Assembly: GCF_900156895.1 (NCBI RefSeq)
Contig: NZ_FTPD01000003.1
Location: 124,001 to 188,000, forward strand
Length of the DNA stretch: 64,000 bases
Source: Mesorhizobium prunaredense
Lineage (GTDB): Bacteria > Pseudomonadota > Alphaproteobacteria > Rhizobiales > Rhizobiaceae
Direction: 5' to 3'
Positions 42,876-51,923 of the stretch are shown here, in pieces (the stretch's first letter is position 1; each line of letters begins with the position of its first letter). The position numbers and the translations under genes were made by a program. The notes under the pieces are model-generated. The model was not told the origin of the DNA and made no database searches. It worked only from the letters and a program-made list of their open reading frames with translations.

Positions 42876-43577
42876 TCAGGCCGCGCTGCTCGCCGCACCT
42901 GGACGCTGAGACTTCGGCGGCCTCGGCCCATCAGGCACTGCGCCGTCGGCAGGTCCAGGCAAGCGCGCAAGGACCGACTTCACCTGCCCAGCATTGAGGC
43001 CTATAGCGCGCAGGATGGCGCTGATGGCCGCGTCACGATGGAGCGATGACAGCCTGCGCTCGCCGAGCGCGCGCATGAGCTGGAGCATGATCCCAACGAC
43101 GATCTCCAGGTTCAGCTCCGCGGATGCCCCGGCGTCCGGCAAGCTCTTCGAGAACTGTTGCAGGTCTTCGAAAAGCCGGCTGCGGAGGAGCTCGCCACCC
43201 TTCGGAGCTGCTGCCGCCATTCTGGCGACAAGGCTGGCCCATCGAGGATCATTGAGGGCCTTGTCGATGAATGAGCTGCACCCGAACGCAATCCGAAGGG
43301 CAGGATCAGCGAGTGAGAGCCGGTCGGCTTGCAGCATTTCGTCGAAAGACTGGACTAGTTCCTCCGCGACCGCCGCCGTAAGAGCGTCTAGGCCATCGAA
43401 ATGAACGTAGAAAGTACCCTTGGCGACGCCGGCCTCTCTGACTACGTCGTCGACTGTTACCGATTCCACGGCCTGCTTGGCGAACAACGAGTTAGCCGCG
43501 GCTAGGAGCTCTGCACGGGTTCGCGCGCGCTTTTCGCGCCCAATTTCAGCTCGACGAATAGGATTGATCTTCGCCAT
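42876..43577 (-). CDS. TetR-family transcriptional regulator 2
   Basis: The 233-residue protein is a paralogue of TetR 1: MAKINPIRRAEIGREKRART in front, then the HTH VTVDDVVREAGVAKGTFYVH. It has a longer C-terminus rich in Pro/Ala/Gly (residues about 200-233). ATG 43577 aligns with the paralogue start; an in-frame ATG at 43610 falls beside the upstream palindrome. It is divergent from nothing adjacent and stands between the oxidoreductase and lipoprotein units. The site at 43613-43625 could mediate its autoregulation. Confidence 0.9.
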   Translation of the reverse strand: MAKINPIRRAEIGREKRARTRAELLAAANSLFAKQAVESVTVDDVVREAGVAKGTFYVHFDGLDALTAAVAEELVQSFDEMLQADRLSLADPALRIAFGCSSFIDKALNDPRWASLVARMAAAAPKGGELLRSRLFEDLQQFSKSLPDAGASAELNLEIVVGIMLQLMRALGERRLSSLHRDAAISAILRAIGLNAGQVKSVLARLPGPADGAVPDGPRPPKSQRPGAASSAA

Positions 43578-43612
43578 CGTTGGTCCGATCTCAAACAACA
43601 GATTGCACAATA

Positions 43613-43625
43613 GGTCATATTGACC
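43613..43625. promoter_or_regulatory. Palindrome GGTCA-TAT-TGACC before TetR 2 (variant operator O6)
   Basis: The reverse strand contains GTCAATATGA, the conserved right half of O1-O5, but the left half is replaced by a symmetric GGTCA arm. It lies 36 bases upstream of the TetR 2 start. Confidence 0.55.
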
Positions 43626-43703
43626 AGAACGTCCACATCAAGCTCACTGGCTTTGCATCACCACTATCGTTTCGTTTGGCCCGAGCCCGTCCACACAGAT
43701 ATT

Positions 43704-44945
43704 TCAGTACGAGATCTGGCCATCAACGATCTGCCCGATCGAGGTGGTAGACTCACGCTTCAACAATTTGCGTGCCTCGCTGCTATCAACTGGGGCGGTA
43801 ACGGTTTTGCGCGTCGCCGACCGGCCGAGACTACCGGCCGCCGCAGCTAAGCGATCCGCGAACCCAGCCTCGCCTCCGGCCACAGATTGCCCCCCCAGGC
43901 GCTGTGCCAGCAAACGGATAATCTCAGGGCTGTCGGCAAAGGCATTGTGGCCCAGCGAATCTCCCGACGCTATTGCGCTGGTGTCGATAACCACAACTCC
44001 GAGTTCATCAAGAACCGCCGTATATGGCGTGAGATCGGTACCGCCGACACGCGAAATTCCACCAGATAGCCAGCGGGAGACCTCTAGAGCCTTGTCCCGC
44101 GTCGACGTGAAGATTGTGAAACGCGGCTTATTTGGCCCCATCTCGACAAATTGTCGACGAAACACATCGATGTCGATATCCGGAGACGCCAAGACGACAT
44201 TCCTGACCTTAGCCGGGATCGAATTTTTACGCATGGCGACACCGCGTAACGCCTCCGCGGCAAGCCACGTCCCCATCGAATGAGCGAGAATGGTGACGTC
44301 GTCGACGTCCGGACTCATGGAAGCCTGGAGGATCAAGTCCTCCAAGGCTCGGCGCGAGTAGTTGGCGCTCTCCTTATCGTAAAGATAGTCGAAGACCCTA
44401 GCCCGCGATGGCCAAGCGAAGAGAATAGGCGCTGCGTCAGTTCCCGAGTCGTGGACGATCTGAGCGAAACGAAACACGGCGTCGGCATAGGTATTGTTGT
44501 AGCCGTGCACGAAAATGAGCACCTGTCGCTTTGCGTTTCGGTTCTTGCGGAACCAATCGAAGACCTGCCTTTCCGTTGCGACTTTGTCGACCCCGACCAT
44601 GGCAAACTCCCGATCGGGATCTGGGGGAACGCGTGAAGGCCACTGGATCTGACCGATCTTTCGGTTTCGATCCGGAGGTATGGTGACAGTGACGCTGTCC
44701 AACGAGATCGCCGTTCCGCGCTCGCCTGAATAAAGTCGGCCGGCGTCCTTTGACGGCTTTCGTGTCGTGGCGACCAGTAGATTAATCCGCGTGGCCTCGC
44801 TAGCGGCGACAGTGGGGGGTTGGAGCACGTTCATCGCTCGTGTCGCGCAGCCGGTCGCGACCAGGCAAAGCGTCAATAAAATCGCAAGCACCAAGCCAGA
44901 ACTTCCGGGGTACGCCCTCTGATGTCGACTGACAAAGGTTGGCAT
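43704..44945 (-). CDS. DUF900-type alpha/beta hydrolase lipoprotein
   Basis: The 413-residue protein has a lipoprotein signal with lipobox VATGC (Cys33), so it is probably membrane-anchored in the periplasm. The hydrolase core has VLIFVHGYNNTYADAVFRFA (the DUF900 oxyanion segment), FAWPSRARVFDYLYDKESAN, nucleophile Ser223 in ILAHSMGTW, and later VVLASPDIDIDVFRRQF. The family is a divergent lipase/esterase group of unknown substrate. It forms a single unit under operator O5. Together with patatin it gives this regulon two predicted lipid-acting hydrolases. Confidence 0.9.
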   Translation of the reverse strand: MPTFVSRHQRAYPGSSGLVLAILLTLCLVATGCATRAMNVLQPPTVAASEATRINLLVATTRKPSKDAGRLYSGERGTAISLDSVTVTIPPDRNRKIGQIQWPSRVPPDPDREFAMVGVDKVATERQVFDWFRKNRNAKRQVLIFVHGYNNTYADAVFRFAQIVHDSGTDAAPILFAWPSRARVFDYLYDKESANYSRRALEDLILQASMSPDVDDVTILAHSMGTWLAAEALRGVAMRKNSIPAKVRNVVLASPDIDIDVFRRQFVEMGPNKPRFTIFTSTRDKALEVSRWLSGGISRVGGTDLTPYTAVLDELGVVVIDTSAIASGDSLGHNAFADSPEIIRLLAQRLGGQSVAGGEAGFADRLAAAAGSLGRSATRKTVTAPVDSSEARKLLKRESTTSIGQIVDGQISY

Positions 44946-45047
44946 TGTTGGATCTGACCCTTCCTATACGCGCGCCGTCAGGCCGTGTTAATCGCTTGAA
45001 CGGTCCGTCCTGGGAGATGCACCGCCGCCATGCGCGCGCACAATAAA

Positions 45048-45075
45048 GTCAAAACGACTTAATAGTCAATATGAA
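45048..45075. promoter_or_regulatory. TetR-type operator candidate O5 (lipoprotein hydrolase)
   Basis: GTCAAAACGAC then TTAATAGTCAATATGAA; left arm GACTT instead of GACTA. It lies 103 bases before the lipoprotein ATG, close to the right end of the island. Confidence 0.65.
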
Positions 45076-45128
45076 CTTACAGTCATCGGTGGGAGAGTGC
45101 GAACCGTAAAAATTTCCCGGTACGAGCA

Positions 45129-45299
45129 CTACGGAGACCCCCAGCAAACCCGGAGGGCCAAATCGGAGAGGTTAGCCCGTACCTCTTCGGGGATGTCCAG
45201 GATCCAGTAGCCTTGTTCGCCCGCATATGCGACTACGCGCGGAGGCAGTCCCACCAGATTCTGCCTTTCCGTGCTGCCGAGCGTGATGTCTGCAAGCTA
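45129..45299 (-). pseudogene. Possible gene fragment beside the right attachment site
   Basis: The minus strand has an open run reading ADITLGSTERQNLVGLPPRV, then VAYAGEQGYWILDIPEEVRA and NLSDLALRV, ending with a stop at 45129. Composition looks protein-like, but there is no start with a ribosome-binding site and an upstream stop lies at about 45300. It is probably the 3' scrap of a gene cut at the island edge. Family unknown. Confidence 0.35.
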
Positions 45300-45323
45300 T
45301 TGATTTTAAGTTTTTTAAACCGT

Positions 45324-45374
45324 GCAGATTCCTAATCTGTAGGTCACAGGTTCGATTCCTGTCGGGATCACCAA
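45324..45374. repeat. Right attachment site of the genomic island (51-bp copy of the tRNA-Arg 3' half)
   Basis: Identical to 5731-5781 over 51 bases, including anticodon stem, T-arm and CCA. The 5' half of the tRNA is absent, so this copy is not a functional tRNA. It marks the distal junction; DNA to its right was next to the tRNA before integration. Confidence 0.9.
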
Positions 45375-45814
45375 ATTTTCAAAAGCTTAGTAAGGGTCCG
45401 CCATACCTTTCGCGGCAGTTTGGTACGGCATGTTTTGGCAGCCGGCTCAGACTCGTAATGCTGATTGATACGCCGGTGGAGACAGTCGTTGCTGGATCGC
45501 GAAGGCGTCCACAACATCTATGCTTCCCGCTCGGCGGCGGCAGGTCCGGCATCGAAGCAGTCCGCGTCCTTGCCGACGATCTCGTCAGCATGCGCCAACC
45601 CGAATGCGACGCTCCTGGACGCTCAGGAGTGGCCAACGGTGACAACTGCCCGGACGCCATCGTCGCCTATGACCCTGTACTCAAATGGGTCATGCGCGGC
45701 CCATCGAAGGCACTCATAATTGATAGCTATTCGGTGGGCCGGGAAACCACGATCATCTATTGCGTGGGGAGTACCCTGTGCCCCGTATATTGGGAGCAAC
45801 CGGTGGGGAGCGTT
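45375..45814. other. Backbone spacer right of the island
   Basis: About 440 bases with overlapping open frames on both strands but no frame having a ribosome-binding site or recognised sequence. The small secreted protein starts at its end. Confidence 0.4.
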
Positions 45815-46036
45815 ATGGGGAAGCATCTGTGGTTAAGCCTGGCGTTAGCCTGCTCGGGAATACTGTTGAACCCGCCGGTCGCCGAGGCAAAAGCTTTCAA
45901 AAATTTCCAGGGCAAGCAATGCAACCGTGACTATAGACGGCTCTGCCCAATGATACCGATCGGCAAATGCGATCTTGAAAGCATGATCGAGCAGTTGTCA
46001 CTGCCCTGCAAGGCATTCGTCGAGGAGCACCGATAA
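45815..46036 (+). CDS. Small secreted cysteine-containing protein
   Basis: The 73-residue protein has a signal peptide (MGKHLWLSLALACSGILLNP, cleavage near VAEA). The mature 45 or so residues contain four cysteines: CNRDYRRLCP, GKCDLESM and LSLPCKAF, which could form two disulfides. ATG 45815 follows GGGGAG; the frame extends far upstream without support. It is a small basic periplasmic or secreted protein of unknown function, the first gene after the island. Confidence 0.7.
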   Translation: MGKHLWLSLALACSGILLNPPVAEAKAFKNFQGKQCNRDYRRLCPMIPIGKCDLESMIEQLSLPCKAFVEEHR

Positions 46037-46156
46037 AGTCGCTATTGCATTTGCCGCACTGACCGCCGCCGGGTGATGCGGCGCCAGCTACGAACCGCGT
46101 CCAAGCTCAGCGGTGGCGAGAGAATGCCTCAAGCCTGCTGCATGATGGAGGGCAAC

Positions 46157-47748
46157 ATGCACACTTCTTTCCGGCGTATGTTCAACAATCTGGTTCGAGT
46201 GCTCCTTAAGCTCGCGTCAGCTGTATTTCTCTTTTGCGCGTGGAGCGGGGATATCCATGCGGGAGAGTTCAAGAAAACCAATTGTTGGTTCGAGATTCCG
46301 CGCGACCGTGGCATGACATGCGGGACGCTCAATGTCCCTGAAAATCGCAAAAAAGCCTCTGGGACTGAAATCACTCTATCGGTGGTGGTCTTCGAACCCG
46401 ATCGCGAGCGGCATGAGCCCATTGTGTTTCTCACGGGCGGGCCTGGCCAGCCCACCGATATTGGCGACCGGGAAGACATCGAGGCATGGTGGCAGTTCAT
46501 AAGTGATCAAAATTGGATGATCGGGCGCCGAGTGGTCGTGGTCGACCAACGAGGGATAGGAAAGTCAATCCCCAGGCTCAGCTGTTCGCGATACTTCAAG
46601 GCCGATCATTGGAACTCCATTTCGCTAAGCGTCGATGCCGAGATCAGCTTTGACAAGCTCATGAGAGATGAGGTGGTCGCGTGCCGAAGCGCGCTGATAG
46701 CAAAGGGCATTGACCTCTTCGCCTACAACACCACCGAAAATGCAGCAGACGTCAACGACGTTCGGAAGGCTCTTGGCATAAAGAAGTGGGTACTCTACGG
46801 CGTCTCTTACGGCACAAGAGTTGCCTTGGAAGTGATGAACGAGTATCCAGAGGGCATCTCGGCGAGCATTCTGGATTCCGTTCTTCCCCTTGATATCGAC
46901 TACCTCAAGGAAGATGGGCGAAATCTGGATCGTTCTTTGCGACTGCTGGAACGAGATTGCCAAAAATCAAAAAATTGCATGCGCGGGCTGGGAGACGCGG
47001 TGCGAGCGATCGTAAAGCAGCTGGACAAACAGCCGGCGCTTTTGCGGAGCGATGACAGAGAAAACGCTCCCGCTCAGTACAGATATGTCTCCGGCGCGGA
47101 TTTTCTCGAGCTTATATTCGGGTTGCTCTATGATCGTTACGCTATCGAAGATCTTCCAAAGCTGGTCGAGAAAACATACGAAAACGATTTCAGACCGCTT
47201 GCGGATATGATCTTTGAAGGTGACGATACCGAGATTGCCCAGGGCATGGATTTTTCGGTCACTTGCTCTGAGACCAACAGATCCGAGCTGCCTGACAAGG
47301 GCCTCGAATACTGGACGAAGTGGATCGGAGAGGCCGACTATACCTGGGTTTGCCCGCTTTGGTTTCCTCAGGGAATGGCGGTTTCGCAAAGCGTCCCCGC
47401 CGCCTGGATATCCCGACCCTGCTGTTGTCTGGAGAGTATGATCCGGCAACACCAACTCACTGGGCCTATCGTGCGGCCAAAAGCCTTCCTTTTGGGCAGG
47501 TCGTCGTGCTTCGCGGGATTGGCCACGATGTGATCGATTCTGACCCTTGCGGATCGGAGGTTGTCGCCGATTTCCTGGCGAACCCCAGACGCAAGCTGAA
47601 GACTGGGTGCATTGGGCGGATGCAGGCTCCGCAGTTCACCGCCGCGGCGGAGGAGCAGTGGCGAGGGCCAGTAACGCAGCGGGCTGCGGCGATAAGGTCG
47701 CCGTTCCGGTTCAGGCATCGCTTTTCAACATCGCCCAAAAAACACTAG
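46157..47748 (+). pseudogene. Secreted alpha/beta hydrolase of the tripeptidyl-aminopeptidase type, one frameshift
   Basis: The start at ATG 46157 follows GGAGGG; the signal peptide includes LVRVLLKLASAVFLFCAWSG. Core motifs are PIVFLTGGPGQPT (oxyanion), VVVVDQRGIGKS and the nucleophile in YGVSYGTRVALEVM. The reading frame is sound to WVCPLWFPQG (about 47370), then switches. In another frame the sequence continues LDIPTLLLSGEYDPATPTHW and VVLRGIGHDVIDSD, with the catalytic Asp and His. One missing base (or two extra) near 47370-47390 explains it. The gene would otherwise be complete, so a recent mutation or sequencing error is likely. Confidence 0.8.
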
Positions 47749-47842
47749 TTCCGGGCGGCAAGCACCGCCAAGCTGCATCACGATCGCGGGCGGCCCTGAG
47801 GGCGGCCCGACTCGCCATTCAAGATTCAGTATGTTTAGATAG

Positions 47843-48959
47843 GTGCCTACCAAGGGGCTGGCGGTGGGCGCTGCTTTCGATTTTGACGCGATCGGTGTTG
47901 CCTTTGTCGAGGCAGCCCTCGATCCATCGCGCTGGGATTCCGCGATGGAGGTTGCAGAAAAGGCCACCGGGAGCGCCGGAGCGCTGCTCTTCGACATAAA
48001 AGGGCATCTGCCACTCGTGCCTTGCAGCCGCACCATTGGCCCCTGCTCTCGACACCTATGTCCGCGATGGATGGATTGACCGCGACGAGCGGTATCGCCT
48101 CATCAACTTCCTCGATCGGAAAGGGGTCACCTCGGAGTTCGACCTCCTGACGTCAGACGATATCGCCAAGCATCCATACTACCAGGAATTCCTCGCGCCT
48201 TTCGGCCTGCGATGGTGCGCGGCCGTCAAGATCGCTGCAGGAGACGACTTCTGGTCACTGTCGCTGCAGCGGTCGATCCAACAGGGTCCGTTCACGCCAG
48301 ACGAAATGAGACAGCTGGCGGACCTTTCAAGACAGCTGGGCTCTGTGGCCGCAGTTGCGCGGGCAATCGGTTTCGGGAGGGCCGACGCGGCACTGGATGC
48401 GTTTAGCGCCACCGAAACGCCTGCCGTCATGTTGGACAGGAGCGGCAATGTACTCCGGCCCAACGCTCCGGCGGAAAGGCTTCTGGGGCGGGGTCTGCAG
48501 ATTACGCGCCGGCGTCTGGTGTCCTTTGACCGAACCGCGACAGATGCTCTCGACCGATCGCTGAAAGCGCTGCTGTGTTCGCCGGACACGGCCGCATCGA
48601 TGCCTCCCGTGCCACTGCCCAGACTGCAAGGGCGGCCGCTTCTTGCCTATCCGTTGCGACTTCCGAAAGTCTCCTACAACGCGCTCGCGCCGTGCCAGGC
48701 AATCGTCATCCTCATTGATCCTGACGCGAGACCTCCTCCTCCTGAAGCCGTGCTGCAGTCCTGCTTCAGGCTGACAGCGTCCGAAGCGAGGCTGGCGAGA
48801 AAGATTTGCTCGGGACACGGCGTTGAAGCGGCAGCCGACGAACTTGGCGTTTCCTATGAGACCGGGCGCAACCAGCTGAAATCGGTCTTCGCGAAGACGC
48901 AGACGCATCGGCAGTCGGAGCTGGTCGCGCTTCTCACAAGGCTCTCGAACGGCCGATAG
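47843..48959 (+). pseudogene. LuxR-type regulator, one extra base splitting the frame
   Basis: The N-terminal frame reads FDAIGVAFVEAALDPSRWDS, then GSAGALLFDIKGHLPLVPCS. At 48038 an extra G (ATTGGCCCC for ATTGCCCC) shifts it; the next frame reads APALDTYVRDGWIDRDERYR and continues to a C-terminal LuxR HTH, FRLTASEARLARKICSGHGV then YETGRNQLKSVFAKTQTHRQ. The middle (about 130-230) is PAS-like. The GTG start at 47843 lacks a clear ribosome-binding site. If the extra base is real, the regulator is dead unless re-initiation at TTG 48036 gives a truncated protein. Confidence 0.78.
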
Positions 48960-49014
48960 TTCGCGCATGAGTAACGGCCCTCGCGTCAGCGAACCCGCCG
49001 CGCAGGCCACACCA

Positions 49015-50073
49015 TCACATACGCCGACCGGTTTTCGCGTCGAACAGGTGGGCGCAGGCGCGATCGACTTCGATCCGTATCTGCGCGCCCTGCTTGAGCG
49101 GCAGCCGCTCGCGGAACAGGCAGGAAATTTCCTCGCCGGCGCAGTCGACCTTGGCGAAGATTTCCGAACCCGTGGCTTCCAGAAGCGTGACCGTGCCCGG
49201 CATGCCCTGGGCAGTTGCGCGGATGTGCTCGGGACGGATGCCGTAGACAAGTTCGCGTCCTGCAGCGTCGGTCGGGCGGGCGCCTTCCGGCAGCGGCAGG
49301 ATCAGCCCCCCGGCGCTGCGGAACACGCCTTCCTCGATGCGGCCGGCAATGAAGTTCATGGCGGGCGAGCCGATAAAGCCGGCAACGAAGAGATTGGCCG
49401 GCTGGTCGTAGAGGTCGAGCGGCGCGCCGATCTGCTCGACCAGGCCGTCATGCAGCACGACGATCTTGTCAGCCATCGTCATGGCTTCGATCTGGTCATG
49501 CGTGACGTAGATGGTGGTGGTGCCCAGCCGCTGGTGCAGCGCCTTGATCTCGCCGCGCATCTGGACGCGCAGCTTGGCGTCGAGATTGGAGAGCGGCTCG
49601 TCGAACAGGAAGACCTGCGGGTCGCGCACGATGGCGCGGCCCATGGCGACGCGCTGGCGCTGGCCGCCGGAGAGCTGACGCGGATAGCGCTCAAGCAGCT
49701 TTTCCAGGCCAAGGATATTGGCGGCATTCCTGACCCGGCCAGCGGTATCGGCCGGATCGGCTTTCTTGATCTTGAGCGCAAAGCCCATATTGTCGGCCAC
49801 CGTCATATGCGGATAGAGCGCGTAATTCTGGAACACCATGGCGATGTTGCGGTCCCGCGCCCGCAGATTGTTGACCATACGCTCGCCGATGGTGATCTTC
49901 CCGCCCGAGATCGTTTCAAGTCCGGCGATCATGCGCAGCAGCGTCGACTTTCCGCATCCCGACGGGCCGACCAGGATGACGAACTCGCCGTCGGCGATGT
50001 CGACACTGACGTCGTGAATGATCTTGGTGGCTCCAAAAGCCTTCTGCACGTTGTTGATGGTTACCGATGCCAT
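49015..50073 (-). CDS. Sugar ABC transporter ATP-binding protein (UgpC/MalK type)
   Basis: The 352-residue protein has Walker [10 protein letters not shown] (36-44), signature LSGGQ (134-138), Walker B FLFDEP, and the switch His in [14 protein letters not shown]. The C-terminal regulatory region contains [20 protein letters not shown], a TOBE-type fold shared with MalK. Energises uptake by the two permeases upstream. It is the last gene of the transporter unit and is convergent with the LuxR-type regulator. Confidence 0.95.
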   Translation of the reverse strand: MASVTINNVQKAFGATKIIHDVSVDIADGEFVILVGPSGCGKSTLLRMIAGLETISGGKITIGERMVNNLRARDRNIAMVFQNYALYPHMTVADNMGFALKIKKADPADTAGRVRNAANILGLEKLLERYPRQLSGGQRQRVAMGRAIVRDPQVFLFDEPLSNLDAKLRVQMRGEIKALHQRLGTTTIYVTHDQIEAMTMADKIVVLHDGLVEQIGAPLDLYDQPANLFVAGFIGSPAMNFIAGRIEEGVFRSAGGLILPLPEGARPTDAAGRELVYGIRPEHIRATAQGMPGTVTLLEATGSEIFAKVDCAGEEISCLFRERLPLKQGAQIRIEVDRACAHLFDAKTGRRM

Positions 50074-50117
50074 TGGATTTCTCCGGGAGAAGAGTGATGT
50101 CGAGCTGGAATGCGGCT

Positions 50118-50939
50118 TCAGCCGCCCTTGACTGCGCCGGCGGTCAGCCCGGCGACGATCTGCTTTTGCGCGAACATGGTCAGCACCAGCACCGGCAGCG
50201 TCACCACCAGTGCGGCGGCGGCGAGCGGCCCCCAGCTCACCTGCTCATAGGAGAGCATGTTGTAGACGGCGACCGGCAGTGTGCGCGTTTCGCGGCTGGC
50301 GAGCACCACGCCGAAGACGAAATTGTTCCACGAAAAGATGACCGACAGGATGAAGGCGACAACGATGCCCGGCTTGGCGATGGGCAGGGCGACCAGCCGG
50401 AATACCTGCCAGGAGCTGGCGCCGTCGATATTGGCCGCCTCTTCCAGTTCCATCGGCGTGGTCTCGAAATAACCGATCATCACCCAGACCACGATCGGCA
50501 CCGTCACCACCAGGTGGATGATGATCTGCGGCCAGAGCGTGCCGAGGATTCCGATCCATTGGAACAGCAGAAACAGCGGGATGAGATAGGACAGCCCCGG
50601 CGTCATGCGGGCGATCATGATGACGACCGCCGATCTTTCGGCTTTGAGCCGCGCTATGCCATAGCCGGCCGGTACGCCGATCAGCAGCGCCAGCAGTGTC
50701 GCCGTGCCGGTCACCAGAACCGAATTCCAGAGATAGAGCAGGAAATTATTCTCCTCGAACACTTTTACATAGTTCGACCAGGCGAAGCGTTCGGGGATCA
50801 GGATCGGCGGATAGGCGCCGTTGTCGATCTCGAATTTCAGCGAAAGCGAGATCATCCAGAGAAAGAACAGGATCGCCGGCGAGACGATGACCAGAGCCGC
50901 GAAAAACAGGCCGATCTGGTTGAGCAGACGTGAGCTCAT
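50118..50939 (-). CDS. Sugar ABC transporter permease 2 (MalG/UgpE type)
   Basis: The 273-residue membrane protein has six predicted helices, beginning [20 protein letters not shown], and the EAA loop [26 protein letters not shown] near residues 185-210, the site of contact with the ATPase. The C-terminus ends [10 protein letters not shown], typical of MalG-type permeases. It follows permease 1 directly (adjacent stop and start), so the two are translationally linked. Confidence 0.95.
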   Translation of the reverse strand: MSSRLLNQIGLFFAALVIVSPAILFFLWMISLSLKFEIDNGAYPPILIPERFAWSNYVKVFEENNFLLYLWNSVLVTGTATLLALLIGVPAGYGIARLKAERSAVVIMIARMTPGLSYLIPLFLLFQWIGILGTLWPQIIIHLVVTVPIVVWVMIGYFETTPMELEEAANIDGASSWQVFRLVALPIAKPGIVVAFILSVIFSWNNFVFGVVLASRETRTLPVAVYNMLSYEQVSWGPLAAAALVVTLPVLVLTMFAQKQIVAGLTAGAVKGG

Positions 50940-51923
50940 CTATTTGCCCTCCGCGTCGTTCCACTGCGAGCGCTGGCGCAGCATCAGGAGGATGAAGGAC
51001 AGCGCCACGATGACGATGAAGAACACCACGGCCATGGCCGAGCCATAGCCGATGTCGTAGTAGGAAAAGGCGGTGTTGTAGAGATAGATGTTGATGGTTT
51101 CGGACGCCGTGCCAGGCCCGCCCTGGGTCATCGCATAGATGATGTCGAAGCTCTTCAGCGCATCGATGGTGCGAATGATCAGCGCAATCATCAGGAACGG
51201 CGCGATCATCGGCAAAGTGAGGTAGCGGAATTGCTGCCAGGCATTGGCGCCGTCGATTTCGGCGCTCTCGAACGGCTCGCGCGGCACCGAGGCCAGCCCG
51301 CCCAGCACGATCAGCATCACCAGCGGCGTCCATTGCCAAGTCTCGACCGCGACCAGCGAAGGGATGACCGTGTTGGCGTTGAATATCCATTCCTGCGCCG
51401 GGATGCCGACCAGCGATAGAAGGTAGTTGAGCACGCCGAGCTGGGGGTGGAACATCATGGTCCAGACCAGCGCCACGGCAACTGGCGTTGCCATCATCGG
51501 CATGACGAAGACGCCGCGCAGCAGGCCGCGCAGCGGAAACCTGGCGTCGAAGATCAGGGCGGCGACAGTGCCCAAGAACATCGGCGCTGCCACCGACAGC
51601 GAGGTGTAGGTCAACGTATGAACAAGCGATTCCCAGAATCGCGGGTCGCTGGCCAGACGGAGATAGTTTTCCATCCCGGCAAAGCTCCGCGACTGGCCGA
51701 GCGTCCAGCGATTGACGCTCATCCAGAGCGTGAAAGCCCAGGGAAAGACGATCACGGCGCTGACGACGACGAGCGCCGGAACGACGAAGGGCCAGTAGTT
51801 GGGAGCCAGCCGGATCGTCTGGCTCCCTTCGATGGCCTGTTCAGTCGTCACCGCGGTGCGATCCGTCGTCACCTCGGTGCGACCTGTCGTCACCCCGGTG
51901 CGATCTGGGGCGATGGTCGACAT
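50940..51923 (-). CDS. Sugar ABC transporter permease 1 (MalF/UgpA type)
   Basis: The 327-residue protein starts at ATG 51923 in a one-base overlap with the binding-protein stop (TGATG). An unusual N-terminus of about 35 residues contains a threefold repeat (RTGVTTG, RTEVTTD, RTAVTTE) before the first helix PFVVPALVVVSAVIVFPWAF. Six helices follow, with the EAA loop ESAEIDGANAWQQFRYLTLP and a final VALSFILLMLRQRSQWND. The repeat is encoded by the tandem DNA repeat at 51844-51906. Confidence 0.95.
   Translation of the reverse strand: MSTIAPDRTGVTTGRTEVTTDRTAVTTEQAIEGSQTIRLAPNYWPFVVPALVVVSAVIVFPWAFTLWMSVNRWTLGQSRSFAGMENYLRLASDPRFWESLVHTLTYTSLSVAAPMFLGTVAALIFDARFPLRGLLRGVFVMPMMATPVAVALVWTMMFHPQLGVLNYLLSLVGIPAQEWIFNANTVIPSLVAVETWQWTPLVMLIVLGGLASVPREPFESAEIDGANAWQQFRYLTLPMIAPFLMIALIIRTIDALKSFDIIYAMTQGGPGTASETINIYLYNTAFSYYDIGYGSAMAVVFFIVIVALSFILLMLRQRSQWNDAEGK
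51844..51906 (-). repeat. Three tandem 21-bp repeats inside the permease 1 start
   Basis: Three units (51844-51864, 51865-51885, 51886-51906) share GTCGTCACC-N-CGGTGCGA on the plus strand with a few differences. They keep frame and encode a seven-residue VTT/RT repeat in the cytoplasmic N-terminus. Slippage could change its length without breaking the gene. Confidence 0.85.

Larger units (their letters stand above)
5731..45374. mobile_element. tRNA-Arg(CCT)-integrated genomic island, about 39.6 kb, integrase not found
   Basis: The island is bounded by the 51-bp direct repeats. Its contents differ from the flanks: many gene remnants, an IS91-type transposase scrap, several signalling genes, and lower-GC promoter stretches, whereas flanking genes are metabolic. 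No tyrosine recombinase is recognisable next to either end. Bases 5782-6039, where one would be expected, hold no credible gene. Two internal site families (the TetR-like operators and the TTCCCC motif) occur only inside it in this window. Inference: an old integrative element that lost its mobility genes but keeps adaptive cargo. Confidence 0.8.
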
